Assembly (NCBI GenBank): GCA_934047225.1
Contig: OW203988.1
Span: 5,056,229-5,120,228, forward strand
From: Ypsolopha sequella
Lineage: Eukaryota; Arthropoda; Insecta; Lepidoptera; Ypsolophidae
DNA length: 64,000 bases
Direction of reading: 5' to 3'
Part shown: in pieces, positions 20,801 through 30,658 of the stretch
Layout of the letters: each line of letters starts with the position of its first letter
Numbering within the stretch: the first letter of the stretch is position 1
Program-made: the position numbers and the translations under genes
Notes under the pieces: model-generated
What the model saw: only the letters and a program-made list of their open reading frames with translations
The model's database searches: none
Told to the model about the DNA's origin: nothing

Positions 20801-21242
20801 CTATTTTTTTATACCGCCCCCAAACAGTATTATTTCATTTCGCAGTGGAAAAGTAATTTTACCGAAAATGCATGAGCAGCTCCTAATATTTTCTTCAAAA
20901 ATTTGAGTTGATACAGTTAAGAGCGGTTTAACAGGTGGATTGTAAATAAAAAAACGCAGAAACAAATAAAGGCCAAACGATGACGAGTTTTATCGTATTT
21001 CGAAAAACCCAAGTTATGATATGAGTGACCGACGCCCTAACGCTTTGATGGTGCGTAGGTATTTAACTCGGGAATTCGGTTCAAAGTCCCTACTGTCTTT
21101 GTTTATATTGTGTCCCTAGTGGCAAGCACACCACTATCACAGTATAAATACTGTGTCACTATGTCAAAGTCAAAAAATTTCAAAGCATATCCCTAGTGTC
21201 AGCGACATCCCTATAGTGGAACATGTAAAAAACAAATGTTGA
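17895..21242. other. Non-genic repeat-rich stretch
   Basis: No frame here looks real. It contains an imperfect inverted repeat at 18669-18740 around 'CTCGCTACGCTCG', a dispersed lepidopteran-style repeat at about 19345-19620 ('CGATTTTGATGAAACTTGCA', then paired ACATACATACAAACATACA runs), an inverted repeat with arms 19622-19649 and 19700-19727 around 'TTTTTTGAAGTC', a GCC-rich patch near 20200-20290, and a CTGT-rich simple repeat near 20550-20600. Confidence 0.6.
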
Positions 21243-22373
21243 CAGAAAACCGCAAATTGATGCACAGGATAGCTATTTGATACACGGGTACTTTGGGTTA
21301 AAACAATCATTTTGAGCGGTAGTTCTTTAAAATATTCCCCTTAGGGGGGGAGTAATAACGTCATAAATTTTTGTATGGGAATTTTTCCAAATCCTATCAA
21401 GTGTGGTATCAAAGGAAAGGGCTTCATGATCCGGTTCTAAAAATATACTACAACATTACCTTTCGGCCACCTGTTTTCTAAAAATCCGAGAAATATTTTC
21501 AAAACATACCAAGTTTGGGCACCTGCAGGTAAGAGACGGCTAGGTAATTTTTTATAAAACTTACGGCAAATATCTCCTTATATACTCACATCAATCCTCA
21601 AAAAGGCGATTTTAAAAATAATAACATTTACTATTTTTTTTTACATTTTTCTTTATTAAAAAGTTTGTGATTCAGAATATTTTGGAAATTGACTTTGTTT
21701 TTTTCGAATTCCCATCAAGAGTGGTATCAAATGAAAGGGATTTATGAGCCGGTTCCAAAAATATATAATATATATCCAAAAATATATTACCTTTCAGCCA
21801 CCTGTTTTCTAAAAATCCAAAATTATTTTCAAAACATACTAAGTTTGGGCTCCTCCAGGTAGGAGACGGCTTAGTAAATTTTTGTAAACCAAAAGTTTGT
21901 GTTTTATTTTATAATACAATAAAACACAATAATAGTACAGTGCAGTACAGTACAGTTTGATAAGTTTTAATAAGTAATAAATCTAAAAATTTTTAATAAA
22001 GAAAAATTAAAAAAACACATTAAACGTTATTATTTTTAAAATTGCCTTCCTGAAGTTTGATATGAGTATATAGGAGATATTTAACGTATGTTTTACAAAA
22101 ATTTACTAAGCCGTCCCCTACCTGGAGGAGCCCAAACTTGATATTTTTTGAAAATATTTCTCGGATTTTTAGAAAGCAGGTGGCTGAAAGGTAATGGTGT
22201 AGTATATTTTTAGAGTCTGCTCATGGAGCCCTTTCATTTGATACCACAATAGATAGGATTTGCAAAAAAAAAACAATTCCCACACAAAAAATAAAAAATC
22301 AAAAATGATTGTTTTAACCTAAAGTACCCTTGTGCCAAATGGCTATTCTGTACATCGATTTGCGGTTTTTTTA
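21243..22373. mobile_element. 1.1-kb foldback element with long arms
   Basis: Left arm about 21243-21670 and right arm about 21975-22373 are reverse complements with moderate divergence; the ends share AAAACCGCAAAT-GATG. The middle contains a second partial copy of the arm in the left-arm orientation (about 21712-21900), including 'GCCACCTGTTTTCTAAAAATCC'. No gene is inside. Confidence 0.75.
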
Positions 22374-22751
22374 TCGTAGTTGGACCACTACTAGGTAATC
22401 GCCCCTATCGGCCAAAGCTCAAACTCCCATAGGAACACACTTGTCGTTTTTCGAATAGGTGTGTTGAAAACCTCATTCCATGTTCAAGTAATACGACAGT
22501 TATACATTTTCATTGTGGAATTGCCGGTCGCTGATGGCTTGTTTTTCACCACTGCAAGAAGTTTGATTTATCTCGAACAAGGTTCTTTATATTGTGATCG
22601 TATTACGCTCTTGTTTGAGAAACACAGCAATACTAGATCTAGGAACATAGCAGCCTGCCGCGCGCCCGCGTGGAAGAGATTGTCGTGGAAGTAAGGTAAC
22701 CAAAGGAACATGATTTTTCGAGCGACAATAAAGACAGTTTTTTTAGTATCT
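22374..22751. other. Spacer without a recognised gene
   Basis: Mixed sequence between two inverted-repeat elements. A 77-codon frame at 22461-22694 has no recognisable domain and is probably chance. Confidence 0.4.
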
Positions 22752-22923
22752 CAATGGTGTCGATTCGGCGTAACACAACTTAACTTATTTGACAGGACTA
22801 ACCTTATTTTAACCGTCTTGTCCGGAAAAATCCTTCTTTATCAAAAAGATAAGGACAAAACGCTCAAATTAAGTTAAGTTCTGTCAAATAATTTAAGACG
22901 TGCTATACTGAATCGACACCAAT
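22752..22923. mobile_element. Degenerate inverted-repeat MITE, about 170 bp
   Basis: The ends share TGGTGTCGATTC and inner blocks with ACTTAACTTA and TTTGACAG in opposite orientation; arms of about 75 bp meet near TATCAAAAAGATA. There are several mismatches, so it is an older copy. Confidence 0.6.
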
Positions 22924-23154
22924 ATATTATTTCAGCGCCTTTATGTACACGACTGTCTTTGTTATACCACAAGATTGCTGTGGGCACCTAGAGAAATTAA
23001 ACCATCGTGAGTTGGAAATGAGCCGTTTCCCAACTTGAGCCGTTTTCCACCTCCAAATAAATATGCTCGTACTTATAGTTAGAAAAAATAACTTCTTACA
23101 TTGGGTCAAACGAAGAGCGTTTCAGGAATGCATTCATTCCATGATTTCCATGTT

Positions 23155-23760
23155 CTCGCCTTCCTCGTTCTTGATGAGTACTGTTGTAAAACATGGTGAT
23201 TAGGGTCTGGAAGGGCTGCATGGAAGGTGGATACGGGAACTCCTCGACAATCAGCCTCTACATGGCCTCTACGCAATATGATCGTTGAAAATAACTTTTA
23301 CCTTGTTCATGTCAAGGTACACGTGTCTAGAGGCATAGTAGTCGTAGGATATCCCGCTGAGATGCTGTAAAGATTTTGTTATTATTATGACTATAATATC
23401 ATCAGCCGAAATTTGAAGGGTTTGCTGTTAGCCACTGAGGAGTTCCCGTATTCACCTTCAAGTCCCTGGTCAACATGTTTTATAAACACACTCATCAAAA
23501 CCGACCACATTAGCCCGAACTCAACGGGTCTGCTGCTGTCCGTTGAGGAGTTCCCAAATCCGCTTATCATCTGACTCTGGTCACCATGTTTTACAAATAT
23601 CATTATCACGACCGACCAAATAAGCCCAAACTAGAAGTCTGCTATTGTCCATTGAGGAGATCCCGTATGCACTTTCCAGTCCTATCATCAGCCCCTGTTC
23701 ACCATGTTTTACAAATACACTCATCAAGACCGATCAAATAAACCCAACTTAGATGGTCTT
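23155..23760. repeat. 108-bp repeat: three direct units and one inverted unit
   Basis: The phrase 'TTGAGGAGTTCCC' with later 'CACCATGTTTTACAA' and 'ACACTCATCAA' recurs in order at 23441, 23549 and 23658 (periods 108-109). The same order in reverse complement is present at about 23165-23262 (GATGAGTACTGTTGTAAAACATGG). Short frames across it follow the period. Confidence 0.7.
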
Positions 23761-24165
23761 TAAAAAAAAACACCAGGGCGTGATGTCACGATCGGATACA
23801 TTCGTATAGGCAAACCTACAACATGTTTCACTAAAACTCTCACTGCGCTGCGCATATTTCATAGCGTAATGAAATATGCCTTAAACCTTCTCGAAAAAAT
23901 TATCTACCATAAAATTAAAATTGTATCAAAACTCATTGAGTGGTTTCCAAGTTATGAGTGATTTCTGATCCTCTGTTAATCGAGTTGCCACACAAAGGTG
24001 GTCAAAGAAAAACTACGACATGGTTCACTTACACGCTCCATTGTGTCATAGTATGATGATGTAATAAAATAACTAGCTAAAAATTTACATCATCAGCAAT
24101 AAACTAATGTATCTATGAAAAAGCAAAGCTAATACTTATAACGGAACGAATGCCGTCCATAAGCA
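23761..24165. other. Spacer without a recognised gene
   Basis: About 400 bases of AT-rich sequence between the 108-bp repeat and the next inverted repeats; nothing recognisable. Confidence 0.4.
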
Positions 24166-24203
24166 ATTTTATTAGCGCTACCTGTCAATAGCGCTAATAA
24201 AAT
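24166..24203. repeat. Short perfect hairpin
   Basis: ATTTTATTAGCGCTA at 24166-24180 and its exact reverse complement at 24189-24203, with an 8-base loop. Confidence 0.8.
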
Positions 24204-24241
24204 CACTCTTCATAGAAATATTGGAATGATAATAAATAATT

Positions 24242-24519
24242 TTGTTTTATAAAACACTTGTACTTATCCACATATTACATATAACTTTATTATGCCCGAC
24301 CGGTTTCGCTGTAAAGCATTTTCTAGGGCTTTTTACACATCATTACTGTTTGTTGTTTCATTTATTGCACGTCATTTTAGACATGATTGTGGTGTATATT
24401 ATTTATTTGTTAGTTAGGATGTGTAAAAATCCCTAGAAAATGCTTTACAGCGAAACCGGTCGGGCATAATAAAGTTATATGTAATATGTGGACAAGTAAA
24501 AGTGTTTTTTAAAACAATG
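24242..24519. mobile_element. 278-bp MITE with 100-bp inverted ends
   Basis: 24242-24341 and 24418-24519 are reverse complements with only a few mismatches, including the block 'GCCCGACCGGTTTCGCTG' and 'AAGCATTTTCTAGGG'. A diverged relative lies at about 60207-60420. The interior is AT-rich and has no gene. Confidence 0.8.
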
Positions 24520-25303
24520 TTTTATAAATTCCACCAAGTGCCAACAATCACTAGCATCTACTATGATAATAAATAAATTATAATTAGTACCTATCTGCTC
24601 AGCGCCATCTATGAAAAATCAAGGGAAATATTATTAAATAAAAAAACCAGTGCCATCCTTGTGCTGTCCGTTAGTAGTTGTCGCTCGCTATTCGTAAAAA
24701 TTTAATTAAAATACAAAAAACTACTTTTAACAGCGATGAAACCAAGCTAAATAAGTTTTTTGCTAATGTTACTGGTCCAAAACGGTAAGTTTCAAGAATA
24801 TTTATCTCCTGGTAGGGGGAGTGGTACCTGGGGGAAGCCCCTACACCATCGCTACCCCCCTTCTCAAAGCTTGCGGCTGGATTCTAAATATAACCCCACC
24901 AGCTTTTCACTGACAGTGGTTACGTCCCAAATATGATAGGTGGTGAGCCTTATCGCCGCACTTCGACCAACAGCTTGGCGTGCCTTTCAAAGCACGCATA
25001 TCAAACACAATTAATGTGTACCGCGAGGATTTCTACCTCTGGGTTAGCATAGGTGAACTACACGGTAACATAGGCAGTCAACTCGGACGAACTAACTTAA
25101 AATAATTATAAGATTTGTAGCGTATTTTTAATCTCGAACTCTAGCTAAGAACTTCAAAAAAACTTTGATTTGATCCTAGACTATTTTATTTTTCAGCATT
25201 GGACCCCAATTATAAATCAGTCAGTACATCCCAAAGATGCCTGCAAACAAACGATCACTATATGTATGTGGTGATAATTTTAACAAAGATCATGCAAGTG
25301 CAT
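24520..25303. other. Spacer without a recognised gene
   Basis: It begins with 'CAAGTGCCAACAATCAC', also found beside the related MITE near 60391. The remainder is non-coding, with a G/C-rich patch near 24815-24890. Confidence 0.4.
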
Positions 25304-26330
25304 GTACAGGGTAAAAAAATTCAAGGGCCCTGGAGGGGAACTACCTTAAATCCTTTAGTTAGTTATTTTTACTGAAAAGAAACATTCCTTTATTTAAAAA
25401 AAAAACAAAACTGCATTCAAAGATCTTCTGAAATTCACTTGTCTCACCCAGGAATCGAACCAACCAAAAATTAAAAAAATAAACCCTTGCTATTTTATTA
25501 TACAAATCGGTAGGATTATTGTTCAGGATAAAATGTGTCTAATAAACATTTGGTCTTACGCTCATTTGTTGTACGAGATACCCATGAAATTGAATATTTA
25601 TTACGATTTCTTTATTAACAATACCTAGTACTGTTCACTTGTAATGTACTAATGATACGCCATTATTGAAAGGAATGCAAAACAAAAGAAGATTTGAAAT
25701 TCGAACGAATACTTTTATCGATTTTAAAAATGTTGAAAGTTATCGTTCGAACTTCAAATTTGTTGCACCACGTTGCAAAAAAAATATACGTTCCCTTTTT
25801 AAAGTTTTTGCCAGTACGCCTAGTGCAAGAAGGAATTGTGCTGTGCATAGATTTATTATTACCATTTAACGATTTTCTCATCAAAGTCTTCAATAAGGTA
25901 TAACATTAGCACGCTTGTACTTCATACGATGTCTTTGGATGTTATAACGTGTCATTTACTTGATACAAGTGAACAGTACTAGGTATTGTTAAAAAAGAAC
26001 TTGTAATAAATATTCAATTTCATGGGTATCTCGTACAACAGATGAGTGTAAGACCAAAAGTTTATAAGACAAATTTTATCCTGAACAATATACCTACCGA
26101 TTCGTAAATACTTATATAATAAATAATAATATTATAAAATAGCGAAGGTTAATTTTTTTGAATTTTTGGTTGGTTCGATTTCCGGGTGAGACAAGTGAAT
26201 TTTAGAAAATATTTTAATGCAGTTTTGTTTCTTTTAAAAAATAAAGGAATGTTTCCTTTCAGTAAAATGAGCTAACTAAAGGATTTAAGGTAGTTCCCCT
26301 CCAGGGCCCTTGCATTTTTTCCACCCTGTA
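25304..26330. mobile_element. 1.0-kb foldback element carrying SINE-like sequence
   Basis: The ends are TACAGGGT...AAGGGCCCTGGAGGGG and its reverse complement. Arms are about 25304-25645 and 25966-26330. Each arm contains a GGTTCGATT(C/T)CC-type B-box phrase next to 'GGGTGAGACAAGTGAA', as in tRNA-derived SINEs. The central part has a nested hairpin at about 25690-25762 around TTCGAACGA. Overlapping short frames at 25663-25903 are not genes. Confidence 0.75.
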
Positions 26331-26690
26331 TATCTGATACTAAAAATTAATGCCTTCCCAAAGCTGAACATTATGACAAAAGGTACGACATGGCAAAAAG
26401 TATCCGCTTAAATAATAATATACGGTTGTATCTCCGACACAACCTGCTGCTTTTTATTTTAATGTTTATTTATTTTGCCTCCTTTGCTTGGTATATTTTA
26501 AACTTTTTGCCGCTTATTTTATGGGTCAGCGACAACTCGGCCCGAATAATAACACCAGATATTTCACTCCCGATTACGGTGATTTGTACAGTCGGGCAGA
26601 AACTCGATATTTTGAAATAAATCATTACGAATTTTATTTTTTCCCGAATGCATTGGTTTTTAATTTACAAACAAAGCAGGAAAAGATTAT
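26331..26690. other. Spacer without a recognised gene
   Basis: About 360 bases. Two overlapping short frames are present, neither with recognisable features. Confidence 0.4.
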
Positions 26691-26735
26691 GTTTTTATTG
26701 CGAAATCCATCGCTTTGAATACTCTTATTATATAA

Positions 26736-26991
26736 GGTCTTTCAATTTAAATGGAAAGTAATTTAGGAGGTGATTCAGTATCGTTAATACATCACATTCC
26801 GCTGCAAAGCACTTTTTTTTGCGCGAACTTTTTTTTCACTTCTCAGTACAAAGTGGTCCGATCAGCTGACTCAGTTTGTATGGACAAGTGAAGAAAAAGT
26901 TCGCGCAAAAAAATTTACTTTGCAGTGGGATGTGATGTATTAACGATACTGAATCACCTCCTAAATTACTTTCCATTTAAATTGAAAGACC
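26736..26991. mobile_element. 256-bp hAT-like MITE with 8-bp target duplication
   Basis: The terminal repeat begins GGTCTTTCAATTTAAATGG and is almost perfect for about 62 bp, then continues with few mismatches for about 45 more. TTATATAA precedes (26728-26735) and follows (26992-26999). An 8-bp duplication is typical of hAT elements. TTATATAA is itself palindromic, so the boundary is consistent but could have arisen partly from target preference. Confidence 0.8.
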
Positions 26992-27070
26992 TTATATAAG
27001 AATGCATTACAAATAAGAAATCAATCAGAAACCAATTTAAAAGTACAAATATTTTTTAAATGATCTGTCG

Positions 27071-27127
27071 GGCCAGGATATGAACCTGCGACCTCCTGCT
27101 TATATGACATGTACACTACCGACTGCG
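27071..27127 (-). repeat. tRNA-like SINE head, left arm
   Basis: Reverse complement of the tRNA-like stretch at 27202-27262, diverged: B-box phrase GCAGGTTCATATCCTGG and an A-box-like GTCGGTAGTGTAC. It is too diverged to fold as a tRNA. Confidence 0.55.
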
Positions 27128-27201
27128 ATACCGAGGTTCGTATCTAGAACGACGAATCTTTCCACCATATCTGTACACCGAATTTCTGAACACCGAATAC
27201 A

Positions 27202-27262
27202 CGCAGTCGGTAGCGCGCCTGTCATGTAAGCAGGAGGTCGCAGGTTCAAGTCCTGGCTACAG
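27202..27262 (+). repeat. tRNA-like SINE head, right arm
   Basis: 'AGTCGGTAGCGCGC' resembles a D-arm/A box. CCTGT and GCAGG can pair as an anticodon stem around CATGTAA, followed by variable loop AGGTC and the B box GGTTCAAGTCC. No U33 is present and the acceptor stem is not seen, so it is a tRNA relic within the foldback rather than a working tRNA gene. Confidence 0.6.
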
Positions 27263-27366
27263 TTTTATATTTATGATTTTAGATTTGTTTCTGATTGATT
27301 TCTAGTTTGTAATGCACTCTAATACATATAATTAGATTATTCAAAGCGATGGATTACGCAATAAAA

Positions 27367-27498
27367 ACTGCACCCAATGTTTGTTGAATGGACTGTCAAA
27401 CTGCACCCAATGTTTGTTGAATGGACTGTCAAACTGCACCCAATGTTTGTTGAATGGACTGTCAAACTGCACCCAATGTTTGTTGAATGGACTGTCAA
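27367..27498 (-). repeat. 33-bp tandem repeat, four copies, inside LINE ORF end
   Basis: Four near-identical 33-bp units; on the - strand each encodes FDSPFNKHWVQ (11 codons). The equivalent place in the LINE at 30655 has a single copy (DSPVVRHW near 33410), so this is a local expansion of coding sequence. Confidence 0.85.
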
Positions 27499-27680
27499 AC
27501 CTATCCACGACCGTGATGACCGTGTTCAGAATGGTGTTGGTAGAAGGGCGCAAGCGCAACAAGATTGACGCAGCGCTCGACCTCATCCCAAGTAGTCGAG
27601 CGTATGCGCCGCCGTGAACATGCCAGATGCGCTGCACCATGTACACGTCTGCATCGGCAGACCCAACAGCACTTCTCAGT

Positions 27681-27894
27681 CGGATTGTAAAGTACCCGCC
27701 TTTTTCTAATTAATCGAAACAGAACACTTAAATTCAAAATTCACTCAATAGTTATTCAACAAAACTTTATTAAGTATGTTTTGTGTATACTGCATACGCA
27801 AAATTTCCATTGGTTTCTGTTACTTTTGAGTGAATTTTTGAATGTAAGTGTTCTGCTTCGATTAATTAGAAATAGGCGAGTGTTTCACAATCCG
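27681..27894. mobile_element. 214-bp MITE inserted in LINE fragment
   Basis: Arms of about 68 bp, starting CGGATTGT at 27681 with the reverse complement ending at 27894; the inner block 'CTAATTAATCGAA-CAGAACACTTA' is well conserved. It separates reverse-transcriptase sequence from its C-terminal continuation. No clear target duplication was seen. Confidence 0.7.
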
Positions 27895-28485
27895 GCTGCG
27901 TATCGCTCTTAACGCGTTGTTATACTGGACGCGCAGGACTCTCGCGGTCTTTTTCAAAAGACTGTTCCACAGACCACAAATATAAAAAGTTTGACAGTAG
28001 GCTTTAAATAATGTTATTTTAACAGCCTCTGTACACCTGCCAAATCTGCGGGCCAGCATGTTACTTCTGACCGAGAAGGTCCTGCGCTGCCTTTCCATAT
28101 CAACATCGTCACATATTTCAACATTGATATGATGACCCAAATATTTGATTTTATGGACTCTTCTCCGGGCCGTCCCGTTCAGAAAAATTACAGGTACAAT
28201 ATCAGGAGCGTATACACCATGAACTTGCTTTTCTTAACATTGTATGTAAGACGGTGTTCTTTTGAATAACTTTCACATATCTTCAAAAGCTTCCTAAGTG
28301 CACTGATTGAGGTACTCAGCAGCACCATGTCATCTGCATAACTTCTGTTATTCACATATACCCCATCAAGATAGCATCCGTATCGTTGCATGCCAAGCTC
28401 TTCAATCAGTATCCTCAAGGTTAAACAGTGCGGGAGAGGTCAATCCGTCCTGCCTCACTCCACATTCCAATAATGTGCTCTAATA

Positions 28486-30463
28486 GTTACAATTAAAGCA
28501 ATATTGATAATCATTATTTGTTACGACTGTGATTGTTCCATGAAGCAACAAGCCAGTAGAGAGCGCAGAGATACATTCTCCTTTAAAACACAAGTCACCA
28601 ATATACGGCGGGGGACGTGACAGCTTAGCGAGCTGTGATTGGACAGCTCAAAGTCAAAATTTGATGCGTAATTTGTGTAGGGATTTCATACAAGTGAAAC
28701 GAAAAATTATCGATATCGATAAAATCGAAAAAACAAATTTGGAATTTTCAAGTTTGTCAAAGATATACCAATGAAAGTATTGTTGGGTAATAAATAAAAC
28801 AAAATTATTTATTTGACAAAGTAGCTACTCACTGATTTTTGAAATGAATTAATTTGGAGTATATTTTTCTTATATAATCCTTCGGGTTTTGATTATTTTT
28901 TGTAATGAAGGTTAGCCGGGCATCCACATATTTTTTTATTACACATAATATAGTAATAGGGTCCCGTTAGGCACCCTTTGGGTATGGAACCCTAAAAATG
29001 GTATCAGATGCACTGACAGACACTACTGATAAACATAGGCACTTCTGACGCTAAACAAACGCGTATAAAAATATCCCTACATTAAGTACTTACCTTACAT
29101 ACATTACATATACTTACATGCATACAATGTATGTAAGCAACAATACATTGTTCGATAAATTATTAAACACGCGGTAGGACAGCACTATCGAAAAAAAAAG
29201 AGACAACTGTTGTGCATTTCACCGTGCGACAGAAAGAGAGGACGTGAAGACATCAACTGTTATATTTTGAAGATTAAAAGTATACGAAAAACCCTTACCT
29301 ATGAAATGTTACTCCATCTTTTGTGTTACTTGAAGTAGAAGTATTCTTTCCACACCATTTTATTGCACAAGTAGGCATATTTACTGTAAATTTCGGATTT
29401 TTTCTACAGAAACACGCTATGTTTTCACGGACACAGCCAAACTCTGACTAAAACCAATGGCTTCGCTTCAAGCGCCTATACGCTTTGGGAAGCGGATGTT
29501 TGGTGAGTCGCGTTACCCCCGCATGCGCTCTCCACTGGCTTGTTGCTTCATGGATTGTTCTATTATTGTATTAAAAACATACTTTTATATACCCTTTAAT
29601 AAAAAATTACCAATTTTATGTTGTTTGAAGCTCAAATATTTGTTTATTTTGAAATCCTTATATGAATAATAATAAAGTATTTAAATAAAGGAAGGACTCT
29701 TATATAAGTATATGTACCTATGTATAAGTTTTGGGGGGAGGGGAGGGGGAAGGGGGGTATAATTCCTCCCCCCAAGGGGGAGGTGCCGGAAATCAAAAGT
29801 TTTTTTTTATAATTTTTTTTTCAAAATAAAAAATTTCTAGGTTATTTTAGGTAGGATGAAATAACTCGAATATTAAGTATACGTATAGTGGGAGGGGAGG
29901 TAATGAAACAAGTTTCTTAAAAAAAAAAACAAAACATAACCTCACTTTTTTGTCTCTATAACTTTATAGACCCAAAATGACTTCTGCAATTGCTTCGGCG
30001 TTGCGGAAAGTGCAGCCCCTTCGCCCTTGCGTAACAAAGCACAGTCACCCATGCTCACCTTCGCAGTTTCGGCTTGTTGGTCGCCTTCGGTGACCAGCCT
30101 CAGCCGCTACGGCTCGCACGGGTGCCTATGCTTTGTTACGGCTGGCGAGGGCTGCCCTTCCTCCACGCCTACGGCTTTTTATATACACTCTAGGGGTAGT
30201 ACCTACAAGACTGTATAGATTCGGGGTGCTCTGATTCGGTTTTGGAACATATTCAACCTATTTTTTGCATGAAGTCAGGTGCTCTGATTCGGTTTTGCAA
30301 CAGATTCGACATATTTTTTCTATTAAATCACTAATCAGCACCAATACAACAAAAAGGCAACCTATTATTTTTGGTAAGCTAAATAAAAGACATGCATAAA
30401 CTTTATAAACTTTGAATGAAATCACAAAGAAAACAAAATGCCTGCATTGGTATATTGGTATAA
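28486..30463. other. Non-genic stretch with inverted repeats and a G-rich hairpin
   Basis: It contains a pair of inverted ends at 28531-28575 and 29525-29562 (shared phrase CATGAAGCAACAAGCCAGT) that may bound a 1.0-kb transposon without a gene. A G-tract run at 29731-29756 is followed by its C-rich complement to 29790. A GC-rich inverted repeat has arms 30011-30050 and 30118-30157 around GTAACAAAGC. A 46-bp duplication carrying GGTGCTCTGATTCGGTTTTG lies at about 30228-30300. A phrase near 28965-28995, 'GGGTCCCGTT...GGAACCCTAAAAA', is a common lepidopteran transposon end. Confidence 0.55.
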
Positions 30464-30466
30464 TTG

Positions 30467-30658
30467 ATGAAAATGAAGCGCCAAAGGGACTATAAAGCCT
30501 ATAAAGTATTTGTTCCTAAGCACAAGATTTCTACTTTTTTAGATGAAAACCTATGGCCTGAGGGCATTTCATTTCGGCGTTTTATTGATTTTGGGGCAAA
30601 TAACTTACGTAATTTGCTGACGGAGAAAACGGCGGCAACTAATATTCAATCAAAATGA
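30467..30658 (+). CDS. LINE ORF1, 3' end only
   Basis: The last 63 codons of a basic protein ending just before ORF2. The ATG at 30467 is the first in frame. There is no zinc knuckle or RRM in this fragment, so the 5' part of the LINE is probably truncated. Its TGA overlaps the ORF2 ATG (ATGA at 30655), an arrangement that suggests termination-reinitiation. Confidence 0.55.
   Translation: MKMKRQRDYKAYKVFVPKHKISTFLDENLWPEGISFRRFIDFGANNLRNLLTEKTAATNIQSK

Larger units (their letters stand above)
26691..27368. mobile_element. Foldback with two opposed tRNA-like arms
   Basis: Outer arms: 'GTTTTTATTGCG' then 'AATCCATCGCTTTGAATA' at 26691, and the reverse complement ending at 27368. Inside, CATTACAAA-TA(A/G)AAATCAATCAGAAAC at about 27004-27036 pairs with about 27287-27315. 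Next inwards are tRNA-like stretches in opposite orientation. A separate MITE has inserted in the left arm. Together they give a composite hairpin more than 400 bases long once the insertion is removed. Confidence 0.7.
27367..28485 (-). pseudogene. Decayed LINE fragment (same family as 30.5-33.5 kb)
   Basis: On the - strand, pieces of a reverse transcriptase ORF appear in order. Near 28470 is a 'GVRQDGLTSP' motif. At about 28340 is 'SYADDMVLLS', the catalytic YADD box. Next comes 'SNMLARRFGRCTEAVK...FKAYCQTFY' at about 28060-27980, and finally the C-terminal 'STNTILNTV...FDSPFNKHW' region near 27560-27480. The same string of motifs occurs in the LINE at 30655. Frameshifts and stops break the frame, the 5' part is missing, and a MITE (27681-27894) interrupts it. 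The end of the ORF has expanded into a 33-bp tandem repeat. Confidence 0.85.

Noticed and set aside
25663..25903. Overlapping short frames in the centre of the 25.3-kb foldback
   Set aside because: They mirror each other because of the nested hairpin and have no recognisable content.
27202..27262. Functional tRNA gene
   Set aside because: No acceptor stem, no U33, and it is embedded in a foldback with a diverged inverted partner.
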